The translations under genes were made by a program, and so were the position numbers. Shown piece after piece: positions 50,922 through 59,597 of a DNA stretch of 64,000 nt. The notes below the pieces were generated by a model. The model ran no database searches. It worked only from the letters and a program-made list of their open reading frames with translations, and was not told the DNA's origin. Position 1 is the first letter of the stretch. Each line of letters begins with the position of its first letter. Source of the stretch: Tistrella mobilis KA081020-065 (lineage in GTDB: Bacteria > Pseudomonadota > Alphaproteobacteria > Tistrellales > Tistrellaceae); NCBI RefSeq assembly GCF_000264455.2, contig NC_017957.2, forward strand, positions 434,001 to 498,000, given 5' to 3'.

Positions 50922-52153
50922 GCACCCCCCCGGGCGGCAGCCTTCCGGGTGCGCTCGCCGGGCTGAAGGTCATCGATCTGACGGTGATGCTGGCGGGGCC
51001 GTTCTGCACCATGCTGCTGGCCGATCAGGGCGCCGACGTGATCAAGGTGGAACCGCCCGAGGGCGACCATACCCGCACCGTCGGCCCGTTCATGCCCGAT
51101 GACGGACTGCGCGCCTTCGGCGGCTATTTCCAGAGCGTCAACCGCAACAAGCGCAGCATTGCGCTCGACCTGAAGAGCGCGGCCGGCCGGGCCGATTTCC
51201 TGAAGCTGGTCGCAGGCGCCGATGTGGTGGTGGAGAACTTCCGCACCGGGGTGATGGACCGGCTGGGCCTGGGCTACGAGACCCTGGCCGCGGTCAATCC
51301 CCGGCTGGTTTATGCCTGCCTGCGCGGCTTCGGCGATCCGCGCACCGGTGCCAGCCCCTATGTCGACTGGCCGGCCTATGACGTGGTCGCCCAGGCGATG
51401 GGCGGGGTGATGGGCATCACCGGCCCCGCCCCCGACCAGCCGCTGAAGGTGGGGCCGGGCATCGGCGACACGGTGCCGGCCACCATGCTCGCCTTCGGCA
51501 TCCTGGCGGCGGTGCGCCATGCCGACCGCACCGGAAAGGGCCAGTTCGTCGACATCGCCATGTACGACGCCATTCTGGCGCTGTGCGAACGCATCGCCTT
51601 CCAGCATTCCTATGCCGGCGTGGTGCCGCATCCGGAAGGCAACGGCCACCCGCTGCTCTGTCCCTTCGGCCTGTTCCGCGCGGCCGACGGCTGGGTGTCG
51701 ATCGCCTGTCCGCAGGACCGGTTCTGGCGCGACCTCTGCACCGCCATGGGCCGGCCCGAGCTTGGCACCGATCCGCGCTATGCGCTCAACAACGACCGGG
51801 TGGTGCATCGCGCCGAGGTGATCGAGGCGGTGACCGCCTGGACCACGACCCGCAGCAAGGCGGAACTCGGCGCAGCGCTTGGCGGGCTGGTGCCGTTCGG
51901 CCCGGTCAACGATGCCGCCGACATCTTTGCCGACCCCCATGTCGCGGTGCGCGAAATGCTCCAGCCGGTCGACCATCCGGGCTCCGCCCGCCGGGGCATG
52001 ATTGCCGGCGTGCCGCTGCGCATGACCCTGACCCAGGGCCGGGTGCGCGCCCGGGCGCCGCTGCTCGACGAGCATGCCGACGATATCCGCGCCGAATTCA
52101 CACGCGCCGCGCCCTCCCTTCAGAAGACCTCGAACCAGGACCAGACATCATGA
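50918..52153 (+). CDS. CaiB/BaiF family CoA-transferase (itaconate/C5-dicarboxylate CoA-transferase candidate)
   Basis: A 411-residue class III CoA-transferase: LAGLKVIDLTVMLAGPFCTMLLADQGADVIKVEPPEGDHTR, NRNKRSIALDLKS, DVVVENFRTGVMDRLGLGYETL and the catalytic Asp expected within YVDWPAYDVVAQAMGG. In the comparable Pseudomonas locus the CaiB-type enzyme (Ict) transfers CoA from succinyl-CoA to itaconate. ATGA overlaps on both sides show tight coupling. Confidence 0.93.
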   Translation: MSTPPGGSLPGALAGLKVIDLTVMLAGPFCTMLLADQGADVIKVEPPEGDHTRTVGPFMPDDGLRAFGGYFQSVNRNKRSIALDLKSAAGRADFLKLVAGADVVVENFRTGVMDRLGLGYETLAAVNPRLVYACLRGFGDPRTGASPYVDWPAYDVVAQAMGGVMGITGPAPDQPLKVGPGIGDTVPATMLAFGILAAVRHADRTGKGQFVDIAMYDAILALCERIAFQHSYAGVVPHPEGNGHPLLCPFGLFRAADGWVSIACPQDRFWRDLCTAMGRPELGTDPRYALNNDRVVHRAEVIEAVTAWTTTRSKAELGAALGGLVPFGPVNDAADIFADPHVAVREMLQPVDHPGSARRGMIAGVPLRMTLTQGRVRARAPLLDEHADDIRAEFTRAAPSLQKTSNQDQTS

Positions 52154-53073
52154 CCGACAGCCTGAAGACCCGCCCCCGCCGCCTGCGCCGCAGCCAGCTG
52201 AGCGTGCCCGGCAGCAGCGAAAAGATGATGGCCAAGGCGGCAGGCTCGGCCGCCGACCATGTCTTTCTGGATCTGGAAGACGCGGTGGCACCCAATGCCA
52301 AGGTGGCGGCACGGTCGAAGATCGTGACCGCGCTGCGCGACCTCGACTGGGGAAACAAGACGCGCTGCGTGCGGATCAACGACCTCGGCACCGAATATGC
52401 CTATGAGGACGTGATCACCGTGGTCGAGGGCGCGGGCGCGCATCTCGACACCATCATGGTGCCGAAGGTGAAGACCGCGCATGACGTGATGTGGATCGAC
52501 ATCCTGCTCGGCCAGATCGAGCGCAAGCTCGGCCTCACCCGCCGGATCGGGGTCGAGGTGCTGATCGAGGAGGTGGAGGGCATGATGAACATCGATGCCA
52601 TCGCCGCCGCCTCGCCGCGCCTGGAATGCCTGATCTTCGGCATGGGCGACTATTCGGCCTCGCAGGGCATCGATATCGGCAGTGCCTTCGGCCCCTCGGG
52701 CTATCCGGGCGACATCTGGCATTATCCGCGCTACCGGCTGGCGATCGCCGCCCGCGCCCATGGGCTGGATGCGGTCGACGGCCCCTTTGCCGATTTCCGC
52801 AACCCGGAGGCCTATCGCGAGGAATGCCGCCGGGCGATGACCCTGGGCTGCGTCGGCAAATGGGCGATCCATCCGGCCCAGATCGAGCCGGCGCTGGAGG
52901 TCTTCTCTCCCTCCGCCGAGGCTGTCACCCGAGCGCGCAAACTCGCCGCCGCCTATGCCGAGGCCCAGGCCCGTGGCGAGGGTGCGGTGCAGGTGGACGG
53001 GGTGATGGTCGATGTCGCCTCGATCCGCATCCTGCAGAACGTGATCGACAAGGCGGAGATGATCGGGATGTGA
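52150..53073 (+). CDS. HpcH/HpaI (CitE-like) CoA ester lyase, citramalyl-/malyl-CoA lyase candidate
   Basis: A 307-residue TIM-barrel lyase: RRSQLSVPGSSEKMMAKAAGSAADHVFLDLEDAVAPNAKVAARSKI, metal ligands in LIEEVEGMMNIDAIAAAS and FGMGDYSASQG, and CVGKWAIHPAQIEPA. Such enzymes cleave malyl-, methylmalyl- or citramalyl-CoA to acetyl-CoA and a 2-oxo acid. As the last catabolic gene it would give acetyl-CoA and pyruvate from citramalyl-CoA. Confidence 0.93.
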   Translation: MTDSLKTRPRRLRRSQLSVPGSSEKMMAKAAGSAADHVFLDLEDAVAPNAKVAARSKIVTALRDLDWGNKTRCVRINDLGTEYAYEDVITVVEGAGAHLDTIMVPKVKTAHDVMWIDILLGQIERKLGLTRRIGVEVLIEEVEGMMNIDAIAAASPRLECLIFGMGDYSASQGIDIGSAFGPSGYPGDIWHYPRYRLAIAARAHGLDAVDGPFADFRNPEAYREECRRAMTLGCVGKWAIHPAQIEPALEVFSPSAEAVTRARKLAAAYAEAQARGEGAVQVDGVMVDVASIRILQNVIDKAEMIGM

Positions 53074-53145
53074 TGCGGGCGGGGCATGCCGGTCGGCATG
53101 CCCCTGCCTGCGCCACCGCATCATCCTGAAGGGGGAGCCTCATCC

Positions 53146-53898
53146 ATGGCCGAAGGCGATGGTGTCGTCAAATCCGCGGGCCGGGTGCTTGGCCTGCTTC
53201 AGGTCTTCGCCGAACATCGCCGGCCGATGCGGGTGTCCGAGATCGCCCAGGCCATGGGCATTCCGCAATCCAGTACCTCGATGCTGCTGAAGACGCTCAC
53301 CGCCATGGGCTATGTCAGCTTCGATGCCGAGGCCAAGGCCTTCCGGCCGACCCTGCGCGTGGCCCTGCTCGGGGCCTGGCTGAACGAGGAATTCGCGACC
53401 GAAGGCAGCGTCGACGAGATGATGGTCGAGATGGCCCGCGCCACGGCCGATGCGGTCATTCTGGCGGTGGAGAACGGTGTCTGGTCGGAATACATCCATG
53501 TGGTGCAGTCCGAGCAGGATCTGCGTTATGCATTGCGGCCGGGCACGAAGCGGCCCTTGCCCGCGACCAATCTGGGCCGGGTGCTGCTGGCGGCCAAGCC
53601 CGATGACGAGATTGAGCGGATCGTCCGCCGGATCAATGCCGAGGCGGCAGCGGGTGACCGGCGTTTCGATGTCGCGACAACGCTTGACGCGGTGCATGCG
53701 ATCCGGCGCGACGGCTATTCCTTCGCCCATAATCTGATCTCGTCCGGGGCGAGCGTCATCGCGCTGCCGATGCCGGTTCCGCCCGGCTACAAGCCGATGG
53801 CGATCGGCATCGGCGGCCCCACCGACCGGCTGGAGCGGGGGCAGGAGATGATCCTGGCGGAGATGCGCCGGCTGCTGTCGCAGTATCTGGGGGGCTGA
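53146..53898 (+). CDS. IclR family transcriptional regulator
   Basis: A 250-residue regulator: winged HTH (SAGRVLGLLQVFAEHRRPMRVSEIAQAMGIPQSSTSMLLKTLTAMGYV) and C-terminal IclR effector domain (YALRPGTKRPLPATNLGRVLLA, RDGYSFAHN, VIALPMPVPPGYKPMAIGIGGPTDRLERG). It follows the lyase gene by 72 bases and most likely controls the C5-acid operon. An MFS transporter gene follows. Confidence 0.92.
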   Translation: MAEGDGVVKSAGRVLGLLQVFAEHRRPMRVSEIAQAMGIPQSSTSMLLKTLTAMGYVSFDAEAKAFRPTLRVALLGAWLNEEFATEGSVDEMMVEMARATADAVILAVENGVWSEYIHVVQSEQDLRYALRPGTKRPLPATNLGRVLLAAKPDDEIERIVRRINAEAAAGDRRFDVATTLDAVHAIRRDGYSFAHNLISSGASVIALPMPVPPGYKPMAIGIGGPTDRLERGQEMILAEMRRLLSQYLGG

Positions 53899-53901
53899 GC
53901 C

Positions 53902-55089
53902 TTGTCCGCGATGCTGCCGCCGCTGCTGGTGACGCTGATCGCCCATACCGTGCTGTCGCTGTCGGCGGCATCGGTGCCGGTGCTGATGCCGATGATCGCC
54001 GGCGCCGATGCCGCGGCGGTAATCGGCTCGTTCACCGCGGTTCTCTATGCGAGCGCGGCCCTCACCTCTTTGTCCACCGGCCATCTGATCCAGCGCATCG
54101 GGCCGGTGACCGCCATCCAGATCGCGCTCTTCGCCTGTGCGGCCGGCGTGCTGCTCTGCCAGATCGGCAGCCTGCCGGCGCTGATCGGCGGGGCGGTGCT
54201 GATCGGCATCGGCTATGGCCCGGTGACGCCCGCCGGATCGTTGCTGCTGAGTTTCACCGTGCCCGTGCGCCGTTTCGGGCTCGCCTTTTCCATCAACCGC
54301 ACCGGTGTGCCGGGCGGCATTGCGCTGGCCGGCCTCATCCTCCCCCGGACCGGCCAGGCTTTCGGCTGGCATCTGTCGCTGGCCGGCATTGCCGGTGCCG
54401 CCCTGGCAGCCGCCCTCGCCCTTGGGGCGGGGCGGTTCCTCGACCGTCCCATCCGCCGTCCGCCCCCCTCCGGAGGGCGGATGGGGCGGTCTCTTGTCTC
54501 AGGTCTCGTGGCCAATCTGGCCCATGTCCTGACCGATCGGGCGGTGGCGCCGCTCTCGCTCGCCTCGGTCGTCTATCTGGGGGCGCAGAGCTGCCTTGCC
54601 GCCTTTCTGGTCGCCTTCCTGATGGGGCCGATGGGGATGGCAGCAGTGGAGGCGGGCGCCCTGCTGGCGGCAGCCCAGGCGGTCGGCATCGGTGCCCGGC
54701 TGGTGCTGGGCATGATGTCGGATCTTCTGCCCTCGCGGCTGGTCATGGTCGGGTTGATCGGTCTGGTGATCGCGCTGGCGGCCGGGCTCACCGCGGCGAT
54801 GTCCCCCGGCTGGCCGGGGATCATCGTCACCGCGGTGGTGTTGCTCTACGGCGCCTCCGCACTCGGCTGGAACGGGGTGGTGCTGGCGGCACTCGCCCAG
54901 GCGGCGCCCCGGGAGCGGGCGGCGGAAATCTCCGGCGCCTCCACGGCGGTCGCTTATGCCGGCGCGGTGGCCGGCCCCGGTCTCTTCGCCCTGGTGCTGG
55001 AGGCGGCGGGCTTCGCCGCCGCCTTTGCAACCGTGGCCGGGATCGCGGTCCTGGCCGCGCTGGTCATTCTGCGGCGGGCCACGGCGTAA
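53902..55089 (+). CDS. MFS transporter
   Basis: A 395-residue protein with 12 hydrophobic segments, in the major facilitator pattern: FTAVLYASAALTSLSTGHLIQRIGPVTAIQ (loop 2-3 motif), GYGPVTPAGSLLLS, FSINRTGVPGGIALAGLILPRTGQAFGWH and GAILSDL-like MMSDLLPSRLVMVGLIG between helices 8-9. Predicted start is TTG at 53902, with ATG at 53911 as alternative. Could be a second importer or an exporter for the acid handled by the preceding operon. Confidence 0.88.
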   Translation: MSAMLPPLLVTLIAHTVLSLSAASVPVLMPMIAGADAAAVIGSFTAVLYASAALTSLSTGHLIQRIGPVTAIQIALFACAAGVLLCQIGSLPALIGGAVLIGIGYGPVTPAGSLLLSFTVPVRRFGLAFSINRTGVPGGIALAGLILPRTGQAFGWHLSLAGIAGAALAAALALGAGRFLDRPIRRPPPSGGRMGRSLVSGLVANLAHVLTDRAVAPLSLASVVYLGAQSCLAAFLVAFLMGPMGMAAVEAGALLAAAQAVGIGARLVLGMMSDLLPSRLVMVGLIGLVIALAAGLTAAMSPGWPGIIVTAVVLLYGASALGWNGVVLAALAQAAPRERAAEISGASTAVAYAGAVAGPGLFALVLEAAGFAAAFATVAGIAVLAALVILRRATA

Positions 55090-55101
55090 CCTTTGGCACG
55101 T

Positions 55102-55947
55102 TCAGTCGCGGAAGCTGGCCGGCCGCTTTTCGAAGAAGGCGGTCATCGCTTCGGTCAGGTCGTCCGACAGCAGCATGGCGGCGTTCCAGGTGGCGATGTA
55201 GTTCAGCCCGTCGGCGACGGAATGGTCGCGGACATAGGTGATCATCTCCTTGGTGCCGCGGATGGCGAGCGGCGATTTGGCGGCGATCCCGGCCGCGATC
55301 GCCTGCACGCCCTCGTTCAGTGCGTCGACGGTGGGGAAGCGGCGGTTGATCAGCTGCATGGCCTCGGCTTCCGCCGCGGTCACCTTGCGGGCGGTATAGG
55401 CCAGCTCGCGCGCCATGCCTTCGCCCACGATCTTGGGCAGGCGCTGCAGGGTGCCGACATCCGCCGCCAGGCCCATATCGACCTCTTTGACCGAGAACCA
55501 GGCGTCTTCGGCGGCATAGCGCATGTCGCAGGCGGTGATCAGGTCGATGCCGCCGCCGACGCAGGGGCCGTTGACGGCCGCGATCACCGGCTTGCGGCAG
55601 CGTTCGACCGAGGTGACGGTGTCCTGAATGTCCAGGATCTGGCGGCGGAGCTTTTCACCCCGCCTTCCGTCGCAGCCGTCGGCCACCTCGTCCTTCATCG
55701 CGCCCAGCATGGCCAGATCGATGCCGGCGGTGAAGAAGCGCCCGGCGCCGGTGATGATGCCCACGCGCGCTTGCGGAGTCTCGTCCAGCCATTCCATCGC
55801 CGCCTTCAGCTCCACCCACATCGGCGCGTTCATGGCGTTGGCCTTGTCCGGCCGGTTCAGCGTCACGCGGGCGACGGCATTCTCCAGCGTGACGGTCAGG
55901 GTGGTGAAGTCCGGCGGCGTGACGGCGGCGGGGCGGGAGGCGGACAT
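55102..55947 (-). CDS. Enoyl-CoA hydratase/isomerase, delta(3,5)-delta(2,4)-dienoyl-CoA isomerase type
   Basis: A 281-residue crotonase-fold protein. NRPDKANAMNAPMWVEL and ITGAGRFFTAGIDLAML form the oxyanion-hole region. The stretch SVKEVDMGLAADVGTLQRLPKIVG is the diagnostic segment of dienoyl-CoA isomerases, including the acidic residues (Glu and Asp) used for proton transfer. It would rearrange 3,5-dienoyl-CoA to 2,4-dienoyl-CoA during breakdown of unsaturated acids. Convergent to the MFS gene. Confidence 0.88.
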   Translation of the reverse strand: MSASRPAAVTPPDFTTLTVTLENAVARVTLNRPDKANAMNAPMWVELKAAMEWLDETPQARVGIITGAGRFFTAGIDLAMLGAMKDEVADGCDGRRGEKLRRQILDIQDTVTSVERCRKPVIAAVNGPCVGGGIDLITACDMRYAAEDAWFSVKEVDMGLAADVGTLQRLPKIVGEGMARELAYTARKVTAAEAEAMQLINRRFPTVDALNEGVQAIAAGIAAKSPLAIRGTKEMITYVRDHSVADGLNYIATWNAAMLLSDDLTEAMTAFFEKRPASFRD

Positions 55948-56048
55948 CGGGGCGTTTCCTCGTCAATCAGACGTTCGTTTCAATTTGCCCGATTGTCCGT
56001 CATACCCCCCGTCAGTGCAAGGGCGTGCGCGCAAGGCTGCGCGCCCTG

Positions 56049-56444
56049 TCAGCGGCTTCCGAACAACTTGCCGACAACCGACCCCATCACCGGCATCAGG
56101 GTGGAGAGCAGGGACCCGAAGAGGCCGACCCCGCCGGCCACCCCCTCCAGATCGGCATCGCTCAAACTATCCGTGCCGGCAAGCGGCGGCACCGGCAGGA
56201 CCAGATGGTCGACGGTGCTGCGCGCCGCGACGGCGGCGGCCTCTGCGGGGGCGGTGATTTCGGCGGTGACCTGCACGCCCTCGGCCAGGATGAAACCGGC
56301 GCGGGTCAGCTCGGCCTTCGGGTCGGCCAGGAGGCGGTGATGATGTGCTGCATCGCGGCTGGCCGCCGCCAGCAGCCGGGCCAGATCTTCAAGCGTCGCG
56401 GCCTGCGGCGCGGCCGGTACGGGGGCGTGATGCGGGGCGGCCAT
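56049..56444 (-). CDS. NHLP-type RiPP precursor A
   Basis: A 131-residue protein with a long nitrile-hydratase-like leader: LEDLARLLAAASRDAAHHHRLLADPKAEL, TRAGFILAEGVQVTAEI, LVLPVPPL, then SLSDADLEGVAGG, the classical Gly-Gly cleavage site. The predicted core of 26 residues starts VGLFGSLLST and ends GKLFGSR, hydrophobic and Gly-rich with a basic end, like a membrane-active peptide. No Cys, so not a lanthipeptide. The nearest upstream neighbour on the strand is a paralogue. No NHLM transporter, LanM or radical SAM gene lies in this window. Confidence 0.82.
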   Translation of the reverse strand: MAAPHHAPVPAAPQAATLEDLARLLAAASRDAAHHHRLLADPKAELTRAGFILAEGVQVTAEITAPAEAAAVAARSTVDHLVLPVPPLAGTDSLSDADLEGVAGGVGLFGSLLSTLMPVMGSVVGKLFGSR

Positions 56445-56514
56445 TGGGGGGCTCCGGGCGTCGTATCGGAAAGAAGGGGGGTCGGGACGGAGGAGCCCGG
56501 GGAGGGGGGCGCCG

Positions 56515-56967
56515 CTACGAGTTGTAGACGGCGGAGATGTCGTTGATCGTCTTGGCCGCCGCCCCCTTGACGGAATGGCCTGTGAACAGCCCGACGGCGA
56601 ACAGCACGCCGGCGCCCATGGCCATCAGATGGGCCATGAACCGGCCGGCCGCACCGCTGCCGGCCACGGCCTCCAGATCCGCATCGCTCAACTCGCCGTC
56701 CGACAGCGGCGGCAGGGGCAGCACCAGGCATGACGGCGTGGTGCGGGCGAGCACGGCGGCAAAACCGGCGGGGAAGGTCACCTCGGTCGTAACCTCTACC
56801 CCCTCGGCGATCGGCAGGCCGGCCTCGGCCAGGACCGCCCGCGGGGCGGTGCGCAGCCGACCATGCAGATCCGGATCGCGGCCGGCGGCTTCAAGCAGCC
56901 CGGCCAGCTGTCCCAGGATCTCGGCCTGACGGGCGTCCGGCACGGTGGGGTGAAGGGTGTCTGCCAT
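56515..56967 (-). CDS. NHLP-type RiPP precursor B
   Basis: A 150-residue paralogue. The leader has ILGQLAGLLEAAGRDPDLHGRLRTAPRAVLAEAGLPIAEGVEVTTEV, LVLPLPPL and ELSDADLEAVAGS (Gly-Ser instead of Gly-Gly at the cleavage region). The predicted core of about 47 residues starts GAAGRFMAHLM, contains the hydrophobic run GAGVLFAVGLFTGHSV and ends in a polar helix. GGGAG supports the ATG at 56967; a start at 56988 is possible. Second in a tandem of three genes in one orientation. Confidence 0.82.
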   Translation of the reverse strand: MADTLHPTVPDARQAEILGQLAGLLEAAGRDPDLHGRLRTAPRAVLAEAGLPIAEGVEVTTEVTFPAGFAAVLARTTPSCLVLPLPPLSDGELSDADLEAVAGSGAAGRFMAHLMAMGAGVLFAVGLFTGHSVKGAAAKTINDISAVYNS

Positions 56968-57104
56968 GAGGGATCTCCCGGCCTGCATGCATGTCCAGGC
57001 GACAAGAATAGCAATGGGGCGCGCGGCCCGACCTGACGCTGCGTCTCGACTAACGTGCCGGGCGTCTCAATCCGGCGCGAAGCGGCCGGCGCTTCGGGCG
57101 CGCG

Positions 57105-57546
57105 TCAGCCCCCGCCCTGGGCGGCCTGCGCATCGGCATTGTGCTGGGCGACCGCCCCGGCTATGTCGACCTTCCGGTAAAAAAATCTGGTTGAAGGCTG
57201 CCCGTGCGGCCCCGAACAGGCTGCCGAAGAAATTGGCGAGCGCGCCGCCACCGGAGACGCCGTCCAGATCGGCATCGCTCAGCTCGCGGCCGTCGACCAG
57301 CGGCGGCACCGGCAGGACCAGACGGTCGGGGGTGGTGCGGCCCGCCACCGCCGCGGCCCGGGCGGGCGGGGTGATCTCTGCCGTCACCTCGACGGAATCG
57401 TCGACCGGCAGGCCGGCTTCGGCCAGTGCGGCGCGCGGATCGGCCAGCAGGCGCCCATGCAGCTCCGGATCGTGGGCGGCATGGTTCAGCAGCCGGGCCA
57501 GGCGGTGCAGGGCATCGGTGTCGGTGGCGGCAGGTGTGTCGGACAT
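57105..57546 (-). pseudogene. NHLP-type RiPP precursor C, apparent frameshift in the core at a T7 run
   Basis: Leader as in A and B: ALHRLARLLNHAAHDPELHGRLLADPRAALAEAGLPVDDSVEVTAEI, LVLPVPPL, ELSDADLDGVSGG; the core starts GALANFFGSLFGAARAAFNQIF. There the coding strand has seven T (57179-57185). The uninterrupted frame (stop at 57067) continues as Arg/Gly/Pro/Cys-rich residues unlike the paralogues. Dropping one T gives YRKVDIAGAVAQHNADAQAA and a stop at 57105, a natural helical tail comparable with precursor B. So either the sequence has a homopolymer error, the gene carries a real +1 mutation, or slippage restores the frame. The start at 57546 follows GGAAGA. Confidence 0.7.
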
Positions 57547-57675
57547 CGGGACAGTCTTCCGCTGGCGTGCAGTCATGTCTGCAGCATAGCGGGGATGGCC
57601 GGGCCGGACTTTTCACTGCGTCTCTAAAACCCGGCCGCCCGTCTCATTCGTTTCGGCGTCTCGTTCGTTCCGGGG

Positions 57676-58356
57676 CTACTTCGCCACCCCGATCTTCGGC
57701 ACCGGCACACCCTGCTCTTCGGCCGCTTTCAGCTGCACCGCCTTGGCGCGCTTAAAGCCCTCGCGCCCCGACAGCCGCTCCCAATAGGCCCGGACATTGG
57801 GGCCGAGTTCCCCGGCGAGCCCCACCGAATGGGCAAGCAGGATGGCATAGCCGACCGAGATGTCGGCGGCGGTGAAGCGGTCGGCGCAGAGATATTCCTG
57901 TTCGCCGGTCATCTGCTCGATCAGCCGCAGCCGGGCCAGGAACCATTTGGCATAGTCGTCCGCGGCCTGGGGCAGCTTGCGCTCGTCGGGTTCGAAGAAG
58001 CGATAGCGCAGCACCAGGGTCTGCGGAAAGGTCAGTGTCGCCTCGCCGAAATGCAGGAAGTTGAGGAAGGGGCCGTAATCGGCCTCGTCCGGCGACACCG
58101 CCAGGCTGGTCGGGCCATAGCGGGTGACGAGATACTGGCAGATCGCCGCCGATTCGGTCATCCGCTTACCCTCGTCGAACAGGGCCGGGATGGTGCCGAG
58201 CGGGTTGATCTCCAGATAGCTCTTCTGGAACACCCGGGGCGGGAAGGGCAACATCTTCAGCTCATAGGCCGGGCCGCCGGTCTCCACCGCCAGCTCCTCC
58301 AGCGTCCAGAGCGGGCGGAAGGAACGGGCGTCGTGGCAGTGATAAAGCGTCAGCAA
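57676..58356 (-). CDS. Glutathione S-transferase family protein
   Basis: A 226-residue GST: N-terminal YHCHDARSFRPLWTLEELAVE, NPLGTIPALFDEGKRMTESAAICQYLV, and a C-terminal domain with LCADRFTAADISVGYAILLA. Encoded 52 bases after the acyl-CoA dehydrogenase gene on the same strand, so it may belong to the carboxylase operon, as GSTs often do in alphaproteobacteria. Substrate unknown. Confidence 0.9.
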   Translation of the reverse strand: MLTLYHCHDARSFRPLWTLEELAVETGGPAYELKMLPFPPRVFQKSYLEINPLGTIPALFDEGKRMTESAAICQYLVTRYGPTSLAVSPDEADYGPFLNFLHFGEATLTFPQTLVLRYRFFEPDERKLPQAADDYAKWFLARLRLIEQMTGEQEYLCADRFTAADISVGYAILLAHSVGLAGELGPNVRAYWERLSGREGFKRAKAVQLKAAEEQGVPVPKIGVAK

Positions 58357-58407
58357 GGCGTCTGATCCTCCCGGGTGCTGTCCGTCCGGCGTAGACGACT
58401 GCGGGGC

Positions 58408-59553
58408 TTACAGCCCCATCTGCCGGCTCGCCAGATCCTTCATGATTTCCTCGGCGCCGCCGCCGATGGCATTCACCTTCACTTCGCGGTAGATCCGCTC
58501 CACCGCCGCCCCGCGCATATAGCCGGCGCCGCCGAAGATCTGCACGGCTTCCGAGGCACAATACGCCATGGTCTGCGTGGCCTGGTTCTTGGCCATGCAG
58601 ATCTGGGCAACCGGATTGTCGCCGGCTTCCAGCGCCCAGACCAGTCTTTCGATGAAGGCTTCGGTCACTTCCACACGCTGGGCCATGTCGACCAGCTTGT
58701 GGCGGATGACCTGATGGCCGGACAAAGGCTTGCCGAAGGTGGTGCGCTCGCGGGCATAGGCGGCCGCCTCGTCGACGCAGACCCGGGCGAAGGCGCAGGC
58801 GGTGGTGGCGAGCGAAATCCGCTCGTCGTTGAAATTCAGCATGATGGTCCGGAAGGCTGAGCCTTCCTCGCCGATCAGATTGGCGACCGGCACCCGCACC
58901 TCGTCGAAATGCAGCGTCGCGGTATCCGATGCCCACCAGCCCATCTTCTTCAGCGGCGTGCGGGCGAAGCCGGGGCTTCCCGCCTCGATCACCATCAGGC
59001 TGATACCGTCGCGGCCGGGGCCGCCGGTGCGCACCGCGACCGTGTAATAATCGGCGCGCATGCCCGATGTGATGAAGGTCTTCTCGCCGCTGACCACGTA
59101 ATGGTCGCCCTCGCGCCGCGCCTTCGTGCGGATGCTGGCGACGTCGGAGCCGCCATTCGGTTCGGTGATCGCCAGCGCCGAGATTTTCTCGCCCGCCAGA
59201 ATGCCCGGCAGCACCCGGGCCTTCAGCGCGTCCGAGCCCGCCTTCAGGATCGGCGGCGCGCCGATGGTGTGACTGAGCAGGCTGGCGGGCACGCCGCCCG
59301 CCCCGCAGCGCGCCAGTTCCCGGCCGGCGATCATGGCCATGAACCGGTCGGCCGGGATGCCGCCATACGCTTCCGGATAGCCGAGGCCGAGCAGCCCGAT
59401 CTCCGCCGCCTTCAGGTAGAGGTCGCGGGGGAATTCGCCCGCCTCGTCCCAGTCGTTGACGAAGGGGGTGATCTCCCGCGCCACCCAGCGGCGGAGCGTG
59501 TCCTGCCACTCCAGATGATCGGGGGAGAGATAGGGGGAGCGCAGGAGGTTCAT
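58408..59553 (-). CDS. Acyl-CoA dehydrogenase
   Basis: A 381-residue flavoprotein: LGLGYPEAYGGIPADRF, LAITEPNGGSDVASIRTKA, YVVSGEKTFITSGMRADYYTVAVRTG, RTTFGKPLSGHQVIRHKLVDMA and AVQIFGGAGYMRGAAVERIYREVKVNAIGGGAEEIM. Its partners are the biotin-dependent carboxylase subunits encoded upstream, the order seen in leucine/isovalerate and acyclic terpenoid pathways (isovaleryl-CoA or citronellyl-CoA dehydrogenase). The choice between them is open. Confidence 0.92.
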   Translation of the reverse strand: MNLLRSPYLSPDHLEWQDTLRRWVAREITPFVNDWDEAGEFPRDLYLKAAEIGLLGLGYPEAYGGIPADRFMAMIAGRELARCGAGGVPASLLSHTIGAPPILKAGSDALKARVLPGILAGEKISALAITEPNGGSDVASIRTKARREGDHYVVSGEKTFITSGMRADYYTVAVRTGGPGRDGISLMVIEAGSPGFARTPLKKMGWWASDTATLHFDEVRVPVANLIGEEGSAFRTIMLNFNDERISLATTACAFARVCVDEAAAYARERTTFGKPLSGHQVIRHKLVDMAQRVEVTEAFIERLVWALEAGDNPVAQICMAKNQATQTMAYCASEAVQIFGGAGYMRGAAVERIYREVKVNAIGGGAEEIMKDLASRQMGL

Positions 59554-59597
59554 GGGGGGCGTCTCCGTCTGGTTCAGCCTGCGGCAGCCGGGCCGGT

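Noticed and set aside
57067-57576. Reading NHLP precursor C straight to the stop at 57067, or starting at 57576
   Set aside because: The last 37 residues are Arg/Cys/Pro-rich and unlike the paralogues, and the extra N-terminal residues precede the better-placed ATG at 57546.
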